Shown piece by piece: positions 33,101 to 57,100 of a stretch of DNA of 64,000 bases (position 1 is its first letter; each line of letters begins with the position of its first letter). Below the pieces are notes generated by a model that worked only from the letters and a program-made list of their open reading frames with translations, did no database searches and was not told the DNA's origin. The position numbers and the translations under genes were made by a program. The stretch comes from Plumapathes pennacea (taxonomy: Eukaryota; Cnidaria; Anthozoa; Antipatharia; Myriopathidae). Where the stretch lies: positions 14,193,591 through 14,257,590 of the forward strand of contig OZ038469.1 of assembly GCA_964036295.1 (NCBI GenBank), read 5' to 3'.

Positions 33101-34546
33101 GAGCCGGATTGTAACTATTTTTCGTGTGAAGGGTTTTGTAGCCTAGCCTGAATTTGAACCCTTGCGCCCTGGGGACGAACTGAAGAGCGGCTGAAGTTCA
33201 AGCTACTCGTACCCGACCTTGATTTAATGCAAATGAAAGGCAGCTCCGAAATTGTCTACAGTGAACTTCTTCTAGGCCGGACATCCTCGGTACCAGCTTG
33301 AAGTGTCCCGGCCAATTTATAGAGAGTTAATGTAATGTGAGACCAGAAATCCATAACTTCACAACTGAACAATTAAGATTAAATATTTACAACCTCGACA
33401 GTCCACTGTCATGCAGTGGTTCAGTTAGTTCCAATGTACAGTCCCTGTAAGATTTCTCTCCAATCTGTCTGTATTTGTGTAAAATTCATTGTCGCATGCC
33501 GTCCGTTCTGAGGGGTATTTTTAACACCTTTTTTTTTTCGCTGAAAACGCGTCGGCATCCACCTTAGAGAGAGATTTTAGCTGCAGAAAACAAAGTGAAA
33601 TTCGGCCGGGATCACGCAATCACTTCTGATCGCACTACATCACATTAGTCATACATGTTCTTCTTAAAAGGTTGGATAATCTATACTTTTTGTCCGCGTC
33701 CAATTAACAGGAGGATGTTGAGCCGCTATTTGAGGCCTACAGGATATTTGAGAGGCTCATCCAAGAGTCTCCGATACAGGTGCGGAAGGATTTAATACAT
33801 CAGACTCCTTTTCCCCCTGCCCGCGATTTTTCTAATCAGCGCCGTCCTCTCTAGGCCCAGTCCCTAGCCGTCGGTGTTTGGGCGCCCGCGATCCTACCCC
33901 GACAGCTGGGTACTAATCCTCACTTTTGTTTTTTTGTAAATTTGCAGAAAAGTGTGAAAGCGCAACCTGGAGATCTGCTTATCTTTAACAACCGTCGCAT
34001 TCTACACGGACGCAATGAGTTTAAGTCAAACGGAGGAGGCAGGCATCTCAAGGTCAGTTATTTATCGGTTCCTCGAAACTGTTCACTTCTGGGAACAAAT
34101 ATGATCCTCGGACAATTTATCATATTGCCTCGCCAACAGTAGTTTATTTATTATATAGCACAAATAGTACGCACGCTCTGATTGGTCAATTTACCACTCC
34201 ATAAGTTACCGTACAGACTCACCGTACTTAAGTATAAATATAATGGTTACAACTTATCTGAAATAAGGTAATGGTCAAAAAATAACTACTTGGCTAATAT
34301 GATCAGGTGTCATTTCAGCGGAAAATAATAATTTACTTCATACATTTCGGTTATTTTATCAATTCATTGCGTTCAGTTCTGTTTCGCACTGAACAGGCTG
34401 GACGTGCTAAAGTCCCCGCCCGTTTTCTTTCTCTTCAGGGAGCTTACCTAAACATTGACGAGTTCAGATCTGCGATGCAGGCCCTCTCGGACACCATAGG
34501 CGACGGACGGCCGTGTAAAAGACTGGGAAACCACTGTTTCCTCTAG
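27162..34546 (+). CDS. Gamma-butyrobetaine dioxygenase-like, tandem copy A, 14 coding exons
   Basis: Fe(II)/2-oxoglutarate oxygenase of the BBOX/TMLH family, which hydroxylates gamma-butyrobetaine or a related amine to make carnitine. Exons: 27162-27233, 28062-28189, 28329-28450, 28965-29116, 29594-29652, 30145-30220, 30619-30663, 31083-31207, 31767-31907, 32632-32692, 32930-32983, 33711-33779, 33948-34052, 34439-34546. All phases join, giving 438 residues. The N-terminal Zn site is C77, C79, C82 plus probably H124. Fe ligands are H241, D243 (HMD) and H388 (LHGR). R400 fits the 2-oxoglutarate-binding Arg. PPGLQLLHC and the Cys-x-Cys pattern favour BBOX over TMLH. Exon 1 encodes a short basic, acid-free leader (MMQNLFRVTRLPLRINF), suggesting mitochondrial import. 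All catalytic residues are present. Copy B downstream is a paralogue. Confidence 0.9.
27365..27742. mobile_element. MITE with ttatatacatactgagaca termini in intron 1 of copy A
   Basis: A 378-bp segment with perfect inverted ends of about 20 bp. Each end is flanked by TA, as expected for a Tc1/mariner-type target duplication. The inner region has no coding frame. Confidence 0.8.
28551..28862. mobile_element. MITE with gaactcccat termini in intron 3 of copy A
   Basis: The left end gaactcccatgtgaaaggat, with ggggatgctcgt, is mirrored by the right end acgagcatcccc with atgtgggagttc on the same strand. This gives imperfect inverted arms of about 33 bp. Length is about 312 bp. Confidence 0.75.
28931..28962 (+). 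repeat. (TTC)n serving as the polypyrimidine tract of copy A exon 4
   Basis: About ten TTC repeats end directly in the acceptor tcag at 28961-28964. Confidence 0.8.
29236..29482. mobile_element. MITE with ctacartcctggkcaaaa termini in intron 4 of copy A
   Basis: Inverted ends at 29236 (ctacaatcctgggcaaaa) and 29482 (reverse of ctacagtcctggtcaaaa). A related but incomplete copy lies at about 37507-37740. Confidence 0.7.
29807..30047 (-). mobile_element. MITE family 1, copy 2, in intron 5 of copy A
   Basis: A 241-bp element, reverse orientation to the copy at 648-888. It shares gggcccggtttttc ends and interior words such as ataacgttttaagctggaac and ccatcttcgaacaaaa. Confidence 0.85.
30967..31025 (+). 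repeat. (TTTG)n microsatellite before copy A exon 8
   Basis: Ten or so tttg units followed by T runs. A hydrophobic open frame across it is spurious. Confidence 0.85.
32505..32575 (-). repeat. Partial ctttcactcccaag-family copy
   Basis: Contains gatatctctcaagtgaaaga, aaggagaaaattgaagttgg and cactctcagtagtgaagggg. Only the family's 5' half is present, in minus orientation. Confidence 0.5.
32700..32845. mobile_element. Short MITE, gggcccggttgttcaaagag termini, next to a splice donor
   Basis: A 146-bp element with inverted ends of about 29 bp (gggcccggttgttcaaagag; right end reverse of gggccggttgttcaaagag) and ggataa/ttatcc words inside. It starts only 7 bases after the last base of copy A exon 10 (32692). 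Its terminal hexamer matches MITE family 1. Confidence 0.8.
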
Positions 34547-35516
34547 GAAGTTAAGAGTATATTTTGGTTATAATCGTTAAACGATGAATGACATAGACAC
34601 CGTATAATGGTCACGTCGTTCATTGATCAGCATTTTAAAGGTTTAAATTAGTCAATAAATATATATCACGTATCACGTTAACGTGTAATATACTCTCATC
34701 GTACACGGTTATTTGGCCAATCAGAACGTGCGTAGTATCATAGTTGCACTCATACAAAAATATTAGTATTTTACGTCATTTACTGGCTGTAAGTAAGTCA
34801 CAGTTTTATTTCTAGTTGAAAACTTGTAAAACAGCGAATTTGAACATTTTCATACATGCTAATTTGCGCTATACAAATACATTTTATTGTTTTTCGTCAC
34901 GACCACTACTTCATTAAGGCCGATACATCAGGCACAGTCACGCAAAAAAATTGTTCTGATTTACACTATGAACACAACCTCACTGTTTGGCAGGATCTTT
35001 TTAATGCGTACAACAAATGCAGCATATTCTCCCTTTGTTTGTTTGTTTGTTTTTTTAACTTTAGCTTTACTTCCCTAGAAAATATAGTTTGTCTAGCTTG
35101 CCTTGTTCTGGTGTCCAGGTCCCAGAACTAGTTCTCAGGGTCTTTCCCGGGAAAAAGACTGGGACCTGAAAAGCATTGCTTTTGAATCAGCGGTCATTCA
35201 ACAAACTCTGTGCCGCAAGTGCTGATTTTGCCGTTCAAGGCATATAAACCTCAGTCCATAAAACCTCAAGACTTCGCCAAGATCCCAATACTAGGACTCG
35301 ATATTTAACTATAAGTTAGTTTGATGCATTTTATATAACATAAGTTGTGCACAAGAAAAATGAGGCTTGTACACGATGCGAAATTTTACCTCGAATTGGA
35401 AGAAGTTCGATAGCCATGTCGAAGAACGCTGACCAACGGAAGTGACGTCAGCTGCCGCCATCACATGATCTCAAGAGTCCGGGACGTGGGGGAAGGGGAC
35501 GTACTCCGGGCACAAA
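34547..35516. other. Intergenic region between the two dioxygenase genes
   Basis: Less than 1 kb separates the stop of copy A from the start of copy B. It holds the 3' UTR of A, then probably the promoter and 5' UTR of B. No additional gene is seen. Confidence 0.5.
34654..34659 (+). terminator. Candidate polyadenylation signal of dioxygenase copy A
   Basis: AATAAA 108 bases after the stop codon. Confidence 0.5.
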
Positions 35517-47203
<11,687 letters not shown>

Positions 47204-47373
47204 TGCGATGCAGTGCGCAGTCGTAACACCGTCCAAGTCTACGAGAATCCCAAGAGGCACTCGAAGATTTTTGTGTCTACTGCTTCGAAGAAGCTGTAGA
47301 CACTATGCTTTCGAATGTGTAATATAATGTAATGTAAGAATCGATAAATGATCGCGCGTTTATATTCGGGACC

Positions 47374-47379
47374 AATAAA
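47374..47379 (+). terminator. Candidate polyadenylation signal of dioxygenase copy B
   Basis: AATAAA 171 bases after the stop at 47203. Confidence 0.55.
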
Positions 47380-47472
47380 AAGCAGCCATGGTTTCTTTGT
47401 GAAGTCGGAACGATTTCCCACCCCAACCCCGCGCGCTGTTTTCTTCATGCGTCCCATGTGTATAGAATTAAA

Positions 47473-47784
47473 ATGCCAACTAACAAGCGTGCCAAAATCG
47501 GCTTAGCTGCATTTATCACACCTTTCGTTACATCGTGCACAGAAGTCATTTCTGAGACGACTCCGACGAAGATAGATGTGTTTGTGAAAAGAGATTTGAA
47601 AGCCAATCAAAGCAGCAAGGCAGCTGAAACTCGCGAATTTCTAAAAATTACTTTTTCCGGTAGTGGGTATTCTATACTAGAACTGGCTCAAGGCCACATT
47701 GTAAAATTTGCTCAATTTAGGTATAGGTTCCGCGGGCCTCCACTTTCGCTATACCGCGTATTCGACTATAACAAGACTAAATAA
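47473..47784 (+). CDS. Hypothetical small ORF between copy B and the satellite
   Basis: From ATG at 47473 it encodes 103 residues (MPTNKRAKIGLAAFITPF to FDYNKTK), ending 7 bases before the satellite begins. No family is recognised, and no signal peptide or membrane segment is clear. It contains two words also found in the satellite unit: gccaaaatcggc at 47491 and atcacacctttcg at 47515. It may therefore be degenerate satellite-related sequence rather than a gene. Confidence 0.25.
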   Translation: MPTNKRAKIGLAAFITPFVTSCTEVISETTPTKIDVFVKRDLKANQSSKAAETREFLKITFSGSGYSILELAQGHIVKFAQFRYRFRGPPLSLYRVFDYNKTK

Positions 47785-47791
47785 AACATCA

Positions 47792-48140
47792 CACCTTCCC
47801 AGCAAAGGAGCAAACTTTAACTGCTATATCTCGCCAACAGATCAAGATAGATAAGACAAATGTATTGCAAAGACTCTTCTTACAGTCTAACGAAGGTTTC
47901 CTGAAAGTTTCAAGAGTTTTCAATTTTTGGCCAAAATCGGCAAAAAACCCTGTGCTATATAGCCTTAGTATTTTGTCAAAATTCCAAGATTTTTTGACCA
48001 TCTCAGAATCGCATGAAATTTTCAGGCATCGTTGCTGGGACTATGCCGACGGGTTTTGCATAGTTTTTGTAAACTTTTAGAGCGCGCGTGCTGAGAAATT
48101 AGAGCAAATTAGGGCAAATCATGCACTAATTAATTCATCA
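47792..48140 (+). repeat. Divergent edge unit of the satellite (349 bp)
   Basis: Aligns along its full length with the 334-bp unit, but has about 13 extra bases near its start (cccagcaaaggagcaaac region) and two extra in gctatatagcc, plus many substitutions. This is typical of array edges that escape homogenisation. Its minus strand is open for 70 codons (48001-47789), whereas standard units have a stop at the corresponding place. Confidence 0.85.
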
Positions 48141-51100
48141 CACCTTTCGAGTTAAACTGCTATATCTCGCCAACGGATGAAGATAGATAAGGAAGATGTA
48201 TTGCAAAAAGTCTTGTAATAGTCCAAAGAAGGTTTCCTGAAAGTTTCAAGAGTTTTCAATTTTTGGCCAAAATCGGCAAAAAACCCTGTGCTATAGCCTT
48301 AGTATTTTGTCAAAATTCCAACATTTTTCGACCATCTCAGAATCGCATGAAACTTTCAGGAAACGTTGCTGGGACTATGCCGACGGTTTTTGCATAGTTT
48401 TTGTAAACTTTTAGGCCGCGCGTCGTGAGAAATTAGAGCAAATTACAGCAAATCATGCACTAATTAATTCATCACACCTTTCGAGTTAAACTGCTATATC
48501 TCGCCAACGGATGAAGATAGATAAGGAAGATGTATTGCAAAAAGTCTTGTAATAGTCCAAAGAAGGTTTCCTGAAAGTTTCAAGAGTTTTCAATTTTTGG
48601 CCAAAATCGGCAAAAAACCCTGTGCTATAGCCTTAGAATTTTGTCAAAATTCCAACATTTTTCGACCATCTCAGAATCGCATGAAACTTTCAGGAAACGT
48701 TGCTGGGACTATGCCGACGGTTTCTGCATAGTTTTTGTAAACTTTTAGGCCGCGCGTCGTGAGAAATTAGAGCAAATTACAGCAAATCATGCACTAATTA
48801 ATTCATCACACCTTTCGAGTTAAACTGCTATATCTCGCCAACGGATGAAGATAGATAAGGAAGATGTATTGCAAAAAGTCTTGTAATAGTCCAAAGAAGG
48901 TTTCCTGAAAGTTTCAAGAGTTTTCAATTTTTGGCCAAAATCGGCAAAAAACCCTGTGCTATAGCCTTAGTATTTTGTCAAAATTCCAAGATTTTTCGAC
49001 CATCTCAGAATCGCATGAAACTTTCAGGAAACGTTGCTGGGACTATGCCGACGGTTTTTGCATAGTTTTTGTAAACTTTTAGGCCGCGCGTCGTGAGAAA
49101 TTAGAGCAAATTACAGCAAATCATGCACTAATTAATTCATCACACCTTTCGAGTTAAACTACTATATCTTGCCAACGGATGAAGATAGATAAGGAAGATG
49201 TATTGCAAAAAGTCTTGTAATAGTCCAAAGAAGGTTTCCTGAAAGTTTCAAGAGTTTTCAATTTTTGGCCAAAATCGGCAAAAAACCCTGTGCTATAGCC
49301 TTAGTATTTTGTCAAAATTCCAACATTTTTCGACCATCTCAGAATCGCATGAAACTTTCAGGAAACGTTGCTGGGACTATGCCGACGGTTTTTGCATAGC
49401 TTTTGTAAACTTTTAGGCCGCGCGTCGTGAGAAATTAGAGCAAATTACAGCAAATCATGCACTAATTAATTCATCACACCTTTCGAGTTAAACTGCTATA
49501 TCTCGCCAACGGATGAAGATAGATAAGGAAGATGTATTGCAAAAAGTCTTGTAATAGTCCAAAGAAGGTTTCCTGAAAGTTTCAAGAGTTTTCAATTTTT
49601 GGCCAAAATCGGCAAAAAACCCTGTGCTATAGCCTTAGTATTTTGTCAAAATTCCAAGATTTTTCGACCATCTCAGAATCGCATGAAACTTTCAGGAAAC
49701 GTTGCTGGGACTATGCCGACGGTTTTTGCATAGTTTTTGTAAACTTTTAGGCTGCGCGTCGTGAGAAATTAGAGCAAATTACAGCAAATCATGCACTAAT
49801 TAATTCATCACACCTTTCGAGTTAAACTGCTATATCTCGCCAACGGATGAAGATAGATAAGGAAGATGTATTGCAAAAAGTCTTGTAATAGTCCAAAGAA
49901 GGTTTCCTGAAAGTTTCAAGAGTTTTCAATTTTTGGCCAAAATCGGCAAAAAACCCTGTGCTATAGCCTTAGTATTTTGTCAAAATTCCAACATTTTTCG
50001 ACCATCTCAGAATCGCATGAAACTTTCAGGAAACGTTGCTGGGACTATGCCGACGGTTTTTGCATAGTTTTTGTAAACTTTTAGGCCGCGCGTCGTGAGA
50101 AATTAGAGCAAATTACAGCAAATCATGCACTAATTAATTCATCACACCTTTCGAGTTAAACTGCTATATCTCGCCAACGGATGAAGATAGATAAGGAAGA
50201 TGTATTGCAAAAAGTCTTGTAATAGTCCAAAGAAGGTTTCCTGAAAGTTTCAAGAGTTTTCAATTTTTGGCCAAAATCGGCAAAAAACCCTGTGCTATAG
50301 CCTTAGTATTTTGTCAAAATTCCAAGATTTTTCGACCATCTCAGAATCGCATGAAACTTTCAGAAAACATTGCTGGGACTATGCCGACGGTTTCTGCATA
50401 GTTTTTGTAAACTTTTAGGCTGCGCGTCGTGAGAAATTAGAGCAAATTACAGCAAATCATGCACTAATTAATTCATCACACCTTTCGAGTTAAACTGCTA
50501 TATCTCGCCAACGGATGAAGATAGATAAGGAAGATGTATTGCAAAAAGTCTTGTAATAGTCCAAAGAAGGTTTCCTGAAAGTTTCAAGAGTTTTCAATTT
50601 TTGGCCAAAATCGGCAAAAAACCCTGTGCTATAGCCTTAGTATTTTGTCAAAATTCCAACATTTTTCGACCATCTCAGAATCGCATGAAACTTTCAGGAA
50701 ACGTTGCTGGGACTATGCCGACGGTTTTTGCATAGCTTTTGTAAACTTTTAGGCCGCGCGTCGTGAGAAATTAGAGCAAATTACAGCAAATCATGCACTA
50801 ATTAATTCATCACACCTTTCGAGTTAAACTGCTATATCTCGCCAACGGATGAAGATAGATAAGGAAGATGTATTGCAAAAAGTCTTGTAATAGTCCAAAG
50901 AAGGTTTCCTGAAAGTTTCAAGAGTTTTCAATTTTTGGCCAAAATCGGCAAAAAACCCTGTGCTATAGCCTTAGTATTTTGTCAAAATTCCAACATTTTT
51001 CGACCATCTCAGAATCGCATGAAACTTTCAGAAAACATTGCTGGGACTATGCCGACGGTTTCTGCATAGTTTTTGTAAAATTTTAGGCTGCGCGTCGTGA

Positions 51101-54100
51101 GAAATTAGAGCAAATTACAGCAAATCATGCACTAATTAATTCATCACACCTTTCGAGTTAAACTGCTATATCTCGCCAACGGATGAAGATAGATAAGGAA
51201 GATGTATTGCAAAAAGTCTTGTAATAGTCCAAAGAAGGTTTCCTGAAAGTTTCAAGAGTTTTCAATTTTTGGCCAAAATCGGCAAAAAACCCTGTGCTAT
51301 AGCCTTAGTATTTTGTCAAAATTCCAACATTTTTCGACCATCTCAGAATCGCATGAAACTTTCAGGAAACGTTGCTGGGACTATGCCGACGGTTTTTGCA
51401 TAGCTTTTGTAAACTTTTAGGCCGCGCGTCGTGAGAAATTAGAGCAAATTACAGCAAATCATGCACTAATTAATTCATCACACCTTTCGAGTTAAACTGC
51501 TATATCTCGCCAACGGATGAAGATAGATAAGGAAGATGTATTGCAAAAAGTCTTGTAATAGTCCAAAGAAGGTTTCCTGAAAGTTTCAAGAGTTTTCAAT
51601 TTTTGGCCAAAATCGGCAAAAAACCCTGTGCTATAGCCTTAGTATTTTGTCAAAATTCCAAGATTTTTCGACCATCTCAGAATCGCATGAAACTTTCAGA
51701 AAACATTGCTGGGACTATGCCGACGGTTTCTGCATAGTTTTTGTAAAGTTTTAGGCTGCGCGTCGTGAGAAATTAGAGCAAATTACAGCAAATCATGCAC
51801 TAATTAATTCATCACACCTTTCGAGTTAAACTGCTATATCTCGCCAACGGATGAAGATAGATAAGGAAGATGTATTGCAAAAAGTCTTGTAATAGTCCAA
51901 AGAAGGTTTCCTGAAAGTTTCAAGAGTTTTCAATTTTTGGCCAAAATCGGCAAAAAACCCTGTGCTATAGCCTTAGTATTTTGTCAAAATTCCAACATTT
52001 TTCGACCATCTCAGAATCGCATGAAACTTTCAGGAAACGTTGCTGGGACTATGCCGACGGTTTTTGCATAGTTTTTGTAAACTTTTAGGCCGCGCGTCGT
52101 GAGAAATTAGAGCAAATTACAGCAAATCATGCACTAATTAATTCATCACACCTTTCGAGTTAAACTGCTATATCTCGCCAACGGATGAAGATAGATAAGG
52201 AAGATGTATTGCAAAAAGTCTTGTAATAGTCCAAAGAAGGTTTCCTGAAAGTTTCAAGAGTTTTCAATTTTTGGCCAAAATCGGCAAAAAACCCTGTGCT
52301 ATAGCCTTAGTATTTTGTCAAAATTCCAACATTTTTCGACCATCTCAGAATCGCATGAAACTTTCAGGAAACGTTGCTGGGACTATGCCGACGGTTTTTG
52401 CATAGTTTTTGTAAACTTTTAGGCCGCGCGTCGTGAGAAATTAGAGCAAATTACAGCAAATCATGCACTAATTAATTCATCACGCTTTTCGAGTTAAACT
52501 GCTATATCTCGCCAACGGATGAAGATAGATAAGGAAGATGTATTGCAAAAAGTCTTGTAATAGTCCAAAGAAGGTTTCCTGAAAGTTTCAAGAGTTTTCA
52601 ATTTTTGGCCAAAATCGGCAAAAAAACCCTGTGCTATAGCCTTAGTATTTTGTCAAAATTCCAAGATTTTTCGACCATCTCAGAATCGCATGAAACTTTC
52701 AGGAAACGTTGCTGGGACTATGCCGACGGTTTTTGCATTATTTTTGTAAACTTTTAGGCCGCGCGTCGTGAGAAATTAGAGCAAATTACAGCAAATCATG
52801 CACTAATTAATTCATCACACCTTTCGAGTTAAACTGCTATATCTCGCCAACGGATGAAGATAGATAAGGAAGATGTATTGCAAAAAGTCTTGTAATAGTC
52901 CAAAGAAGGTTTCCTGAAAGTTTCAAGAGTTTTCAATTTTTGGCCAAAATCGGCAAAAAACCCTGTGCTATAGCCTTAGTATTTTGTCAAAATTCCAAGA
53001 TTTTTCGACCATCTCAGAATCGCATGAAACTTTCAGGAAACGTTCCTGGGACTATGCCGACGGTTTTTGCATAGTTTTTGTAAACTTTTAGGCTGCGCGT
53101 CGTGAGAAATTAGAGCAAATTACAGCAAATCATGCACTAATTAATTCATCACACCTTTCGAGTTAAACTGCTATATCTCGCCAACGGATGAAGATAGATA
53201 AGGAAGATGTATTGCAAAAAGTCTTGTAATAGTCCAAAGAAGGTTTCCTGAAAGTTTCAAGAGTTTTCAATTTTTGGCCAAAATCGGCAAAAAACCCTGT
53301 GCTATAGCCTTAGTATTTTGTCAAAATTCCAAGATTTTTCGACCATCTCAGAATCGCATGAAACTTTCAGGAAACGTTGCTGGGACTATGCCGACGGTTT
53401 TTGCATAGTTTTTGTAAACTTTTAGGCCGCGCGTCGTGAGAAATTAGAGCAAATTACAGCAAATCATGCACTAATTAATTCATCACACCTTTCGAGTTAA
53501 ACTGCTATATCTCGCCAACGGATGAAGATAGATAAGGAAGATGTATTGCAAAAAGTCTTGTAATAGTCCAAAGAAGGTTTCCTGAAAGTTTCAAGAGTTT
53601 TCAATTTTTGGCCAAAATCGGCAAAAAACCCTGTGCTATAGCCTTAGTATTTTGTCAAAATTCCAAGATTTTTCGACCATCTCAGAATCGCATGAAACTT
53701 TCAGGAAACGTTGCTGGGACTATGCCGACGGTTTTTGCATAGTTTTTGTAAACTTTTAGGCCGCGCGTCGTGAGAAATTAGAGCAAATTACAGCAAATCA
53801 TGCACTAATTAATTCATCACACCTTTCGAGTTAAACTGCTATATCTCGCCAACGGATGAAGATAGATAAGGAAGATGTATTGCAAAAAGTCTTGTAATAG
53901 TCCAAAGAAGGTTTCCTGAAAGTTTCAAGAGTTTTCAATTTTTGGCCAAAATCGGCAAAAAACCCTGTGCTATAGCCTTAGTATTTTGTCAAAATTCCAA
54001 CATTTTTCGACCATCTCAGAATCGCATGAAACTTTCAGGAAACGTTGCTGGGACTATGCCGACGGTTTTTGCATAGTTTTTGTAAACTTTTAGGCCGCGC

Positions 54101-57100
54101 GTCGTGAGAAATTAGAGCAAATTACAGCAAATCATGCACTAATTAATTCATCACACCTTTCGAGTTAAACTACTATATCTGGCCAACGGATGAAGATAGA
54201 TAAGGAAGATGTATTGCAAAAAGTCTTGTAATAGTCCAAAGAAGGTTTCCTGAAAGTTTCAAGAGTTTTCAATTTTTGGCCAAAATCGGCAAAAAACCCT
54301 GTGCTATAGCCTTAGTATTTTGTCAAAATTCCAAGATTTTTCGACCATCTCAGAATCGCATGAAACTTTCAGAAAACATTGCTGGGACTATGCCGACGGT
54401 TTCTGCATAGTTTTTGTAAAGTTTTAGGCTGCGCGTCGTGAGAAATTAGAGCAAATTACAGCAAATCATGCACTAATTAATTCATCACACCTTTCGAGTT
54501 AAACTGCTATATCTCGCCAACGGATGAAGATAGATAAGGAAGATGTATTGCAAAAAGTCTTGTAATAGTCCAAAGAAGGTTTCCTGAAAGTTTCAAGAGT
54601 TTTCAATTTTTGGCCAAAATCGGCAAAAAACCCTGTGCTATAGCCTTAGTATTTTGTCAAAATTCCAACATTTTTCGACCATCTCAGAATCGCATGAAAC
54701 TTTCAGGAAACGTTGCTGGGACTATGCCGACGGTTTTTGCATAGCTTTTGTAAACTTTTAGGCCGCGCGTCGTGAGAAATTAGAGCAAATTACAGCAAAT
54801 CATGCACTAATTAATTCATCACACCTTTCGAGTTAAACTGCTATATCTCGCCAACGGATGAAGATAGATAAGGAAGATGTATTGCAAAAAGTCTTGTAAT
54901 AGTCCAAAGAAGGTTTCCTGAAAGTTTCAAGAGTTTTCAATTTTTGGCCAAAATCGGCAAAAAACCCTGTGCTATAGCCTTAGTATTTTGTCAAAATTCC
55001 AAGATTTTTCGACCATCTCAGAATCGCATGAAACTTTCAGAAAACGTTGCTGGGACTATGCCGACGGTTTTTGCATAGTTTTTGTAAACTTTTAGGCCGC
55101 GCGTCGTGAGAAATTAGAGCAAATTACAGCAAATCATGCACTAATTAATTCATCACACCTTTCGAGTTAAACTGCTATATCTCGCCAACGGATGAAGATA
55201 GATAAGGAAGATGTATTGCAAAAAGTCTTGTAATAGTCCAAAGAAGGTTTCCTGAAAGTTTCAAGAGTTTTCAATTTTTGGCCAAAATCGGCAAAAAACC
55301 CTGTGCTATAGCCTTAGTATTTTGTCAAAATTCCAAGATTTTTCGACCATCTCAGAATCGCATGAAACTTTCAGAAAACGTTGCTGGGACTATGCCGACG
55401 GTTTCTGCATAGTTTTTGTAAAGTTTTAGGCCGCGCGTCGTGAGAAATTAGAGCAAATTACAGCAAATCATGCACTAATTAATTCATCACACCTTTCGAG
55501 TTAAACTGCTATATCTCGCCAACGGATGAAGATAGATAAGGAAGATGTATTGCAAAAAGTCTTGTAATAGTCCAAAGAAGGTTTCCTGAAAGTTTCAAGA
55601 GTTTTCAATTTTTGGCCAAAATCGGCAAAAAACCCTGTGCTATAGCCTTAGTATTTTGTCAAAATTCCAAGATTTTTCGACCATCTCAGAATCGCATGAA
55701 ACTTTCAGAAAACATTGCTGGGACTATGCCGACGGTTTCTGCATAGTTTTTGTAAACTTTTAGGCTGCGCGTCGTCAGAAATTAGAGCAAATTACAGCAA
55801 ATCATGCACTAATTAATTCATCACACCTTTCGAGTTAAACTGCTATATCTCGCCAACGGATGAAGATAGATAAGGAAGATGTATTGCAAAAAGTCTTGTA
55901 ATAGTCCAAAGAAGGTTTCCTGAAAGTTTCAAGAGTTTTCAATTTTTGGCCAAAATCGGCAAAAAACCCTGTGCTATAGCCTTAGTATTTTGTCAAAATT
56001 CCAACATTTTTCGACCATCTCAGAATCGCATGAAACTTTCAGGAAACGTTGCTGGGACTATGCCGACGGTTTCTGCATAGTTTTTGTAAACTTTTAGGCC
56101 GCGCGTCGTGAGAAATTAGAGCAAATTACAGCAAATCATGCACTAATTAATTCATCACACCTTTCGAGTTAAACTACTATATCTTGCCAACGGATGAAGA
56201 TAGATAAGGAAGATGTATTGCAAAAAGTCTTGTAATAGTCCAAAGAAGGTTTCCTGAAAGTTTCAAGAATTTTCAATTTTTGGCCAAAATCGGCAAAAAA
56301 CCCTGTGCTATAGCCTTAGTATTTTGTCAAAATTCCAACATTTTTCGACCATCTCAGAATCGCATGAAACTTTCAGGAAACGTTGCTGGGACTATGCCGA
56401 CGGTTTTTGCATAGCTTTTGTAAACTTTTAGGCCGCGCGTCGTGAGAAATTAGAGCAAATTACAGCAAATCATGCACTAATTAATTCATCACACCTTTCG
56501 AGTTAAACTGCTATATCTCGCCAACGGATGAAGATAGATAAGGAAGATGTATTGCAAAAAGTCTTGTAATAGTCCAAAGAAGGTTTCCTGAAAGTTTCAA
56601 GAGTTTTCAATTTTTGGCCAAAATCGGCAAAAAAACCCTGTGCTATAGCCTTAGTATTTTGTCAAAATTCCAAGATTTTTCGACCATCTCAGAATCGCAT
56701 GAAACTTTCAGGAAACGTTGCTGGGACTATGCCGACGGTTTTTGCATAGTTTTTGTAAAGTTTTAGGCTGCGCGTCGTGAGAAATTAGAGCAAATTACAG
56801 CAAATCATGCACTAATTAATTCATCACACCTTTCGAGTTAAACTGCTATATCTCGCCAACGGATGAAGATAGATAAGGAAGATGTATTGCAAAAAGTCTT
56901 GTAATAGTCCAAAGAAGGTTTCCTGAAAGTTTCAAGAGTTTTCAATTTTTGGCCAAAATCGGCAAAAAACCCTGTGCTATAGCCTTAGTATTTTGTCAAA
57001 ATTCCAAGATTTTTCGACCATCTCAGAATCGCATGAAACTTTCAGGAAACGTTGCTGGGACTATGCCGACGGTTTTTGCATAGTTTTTGTAAACTTTTAG

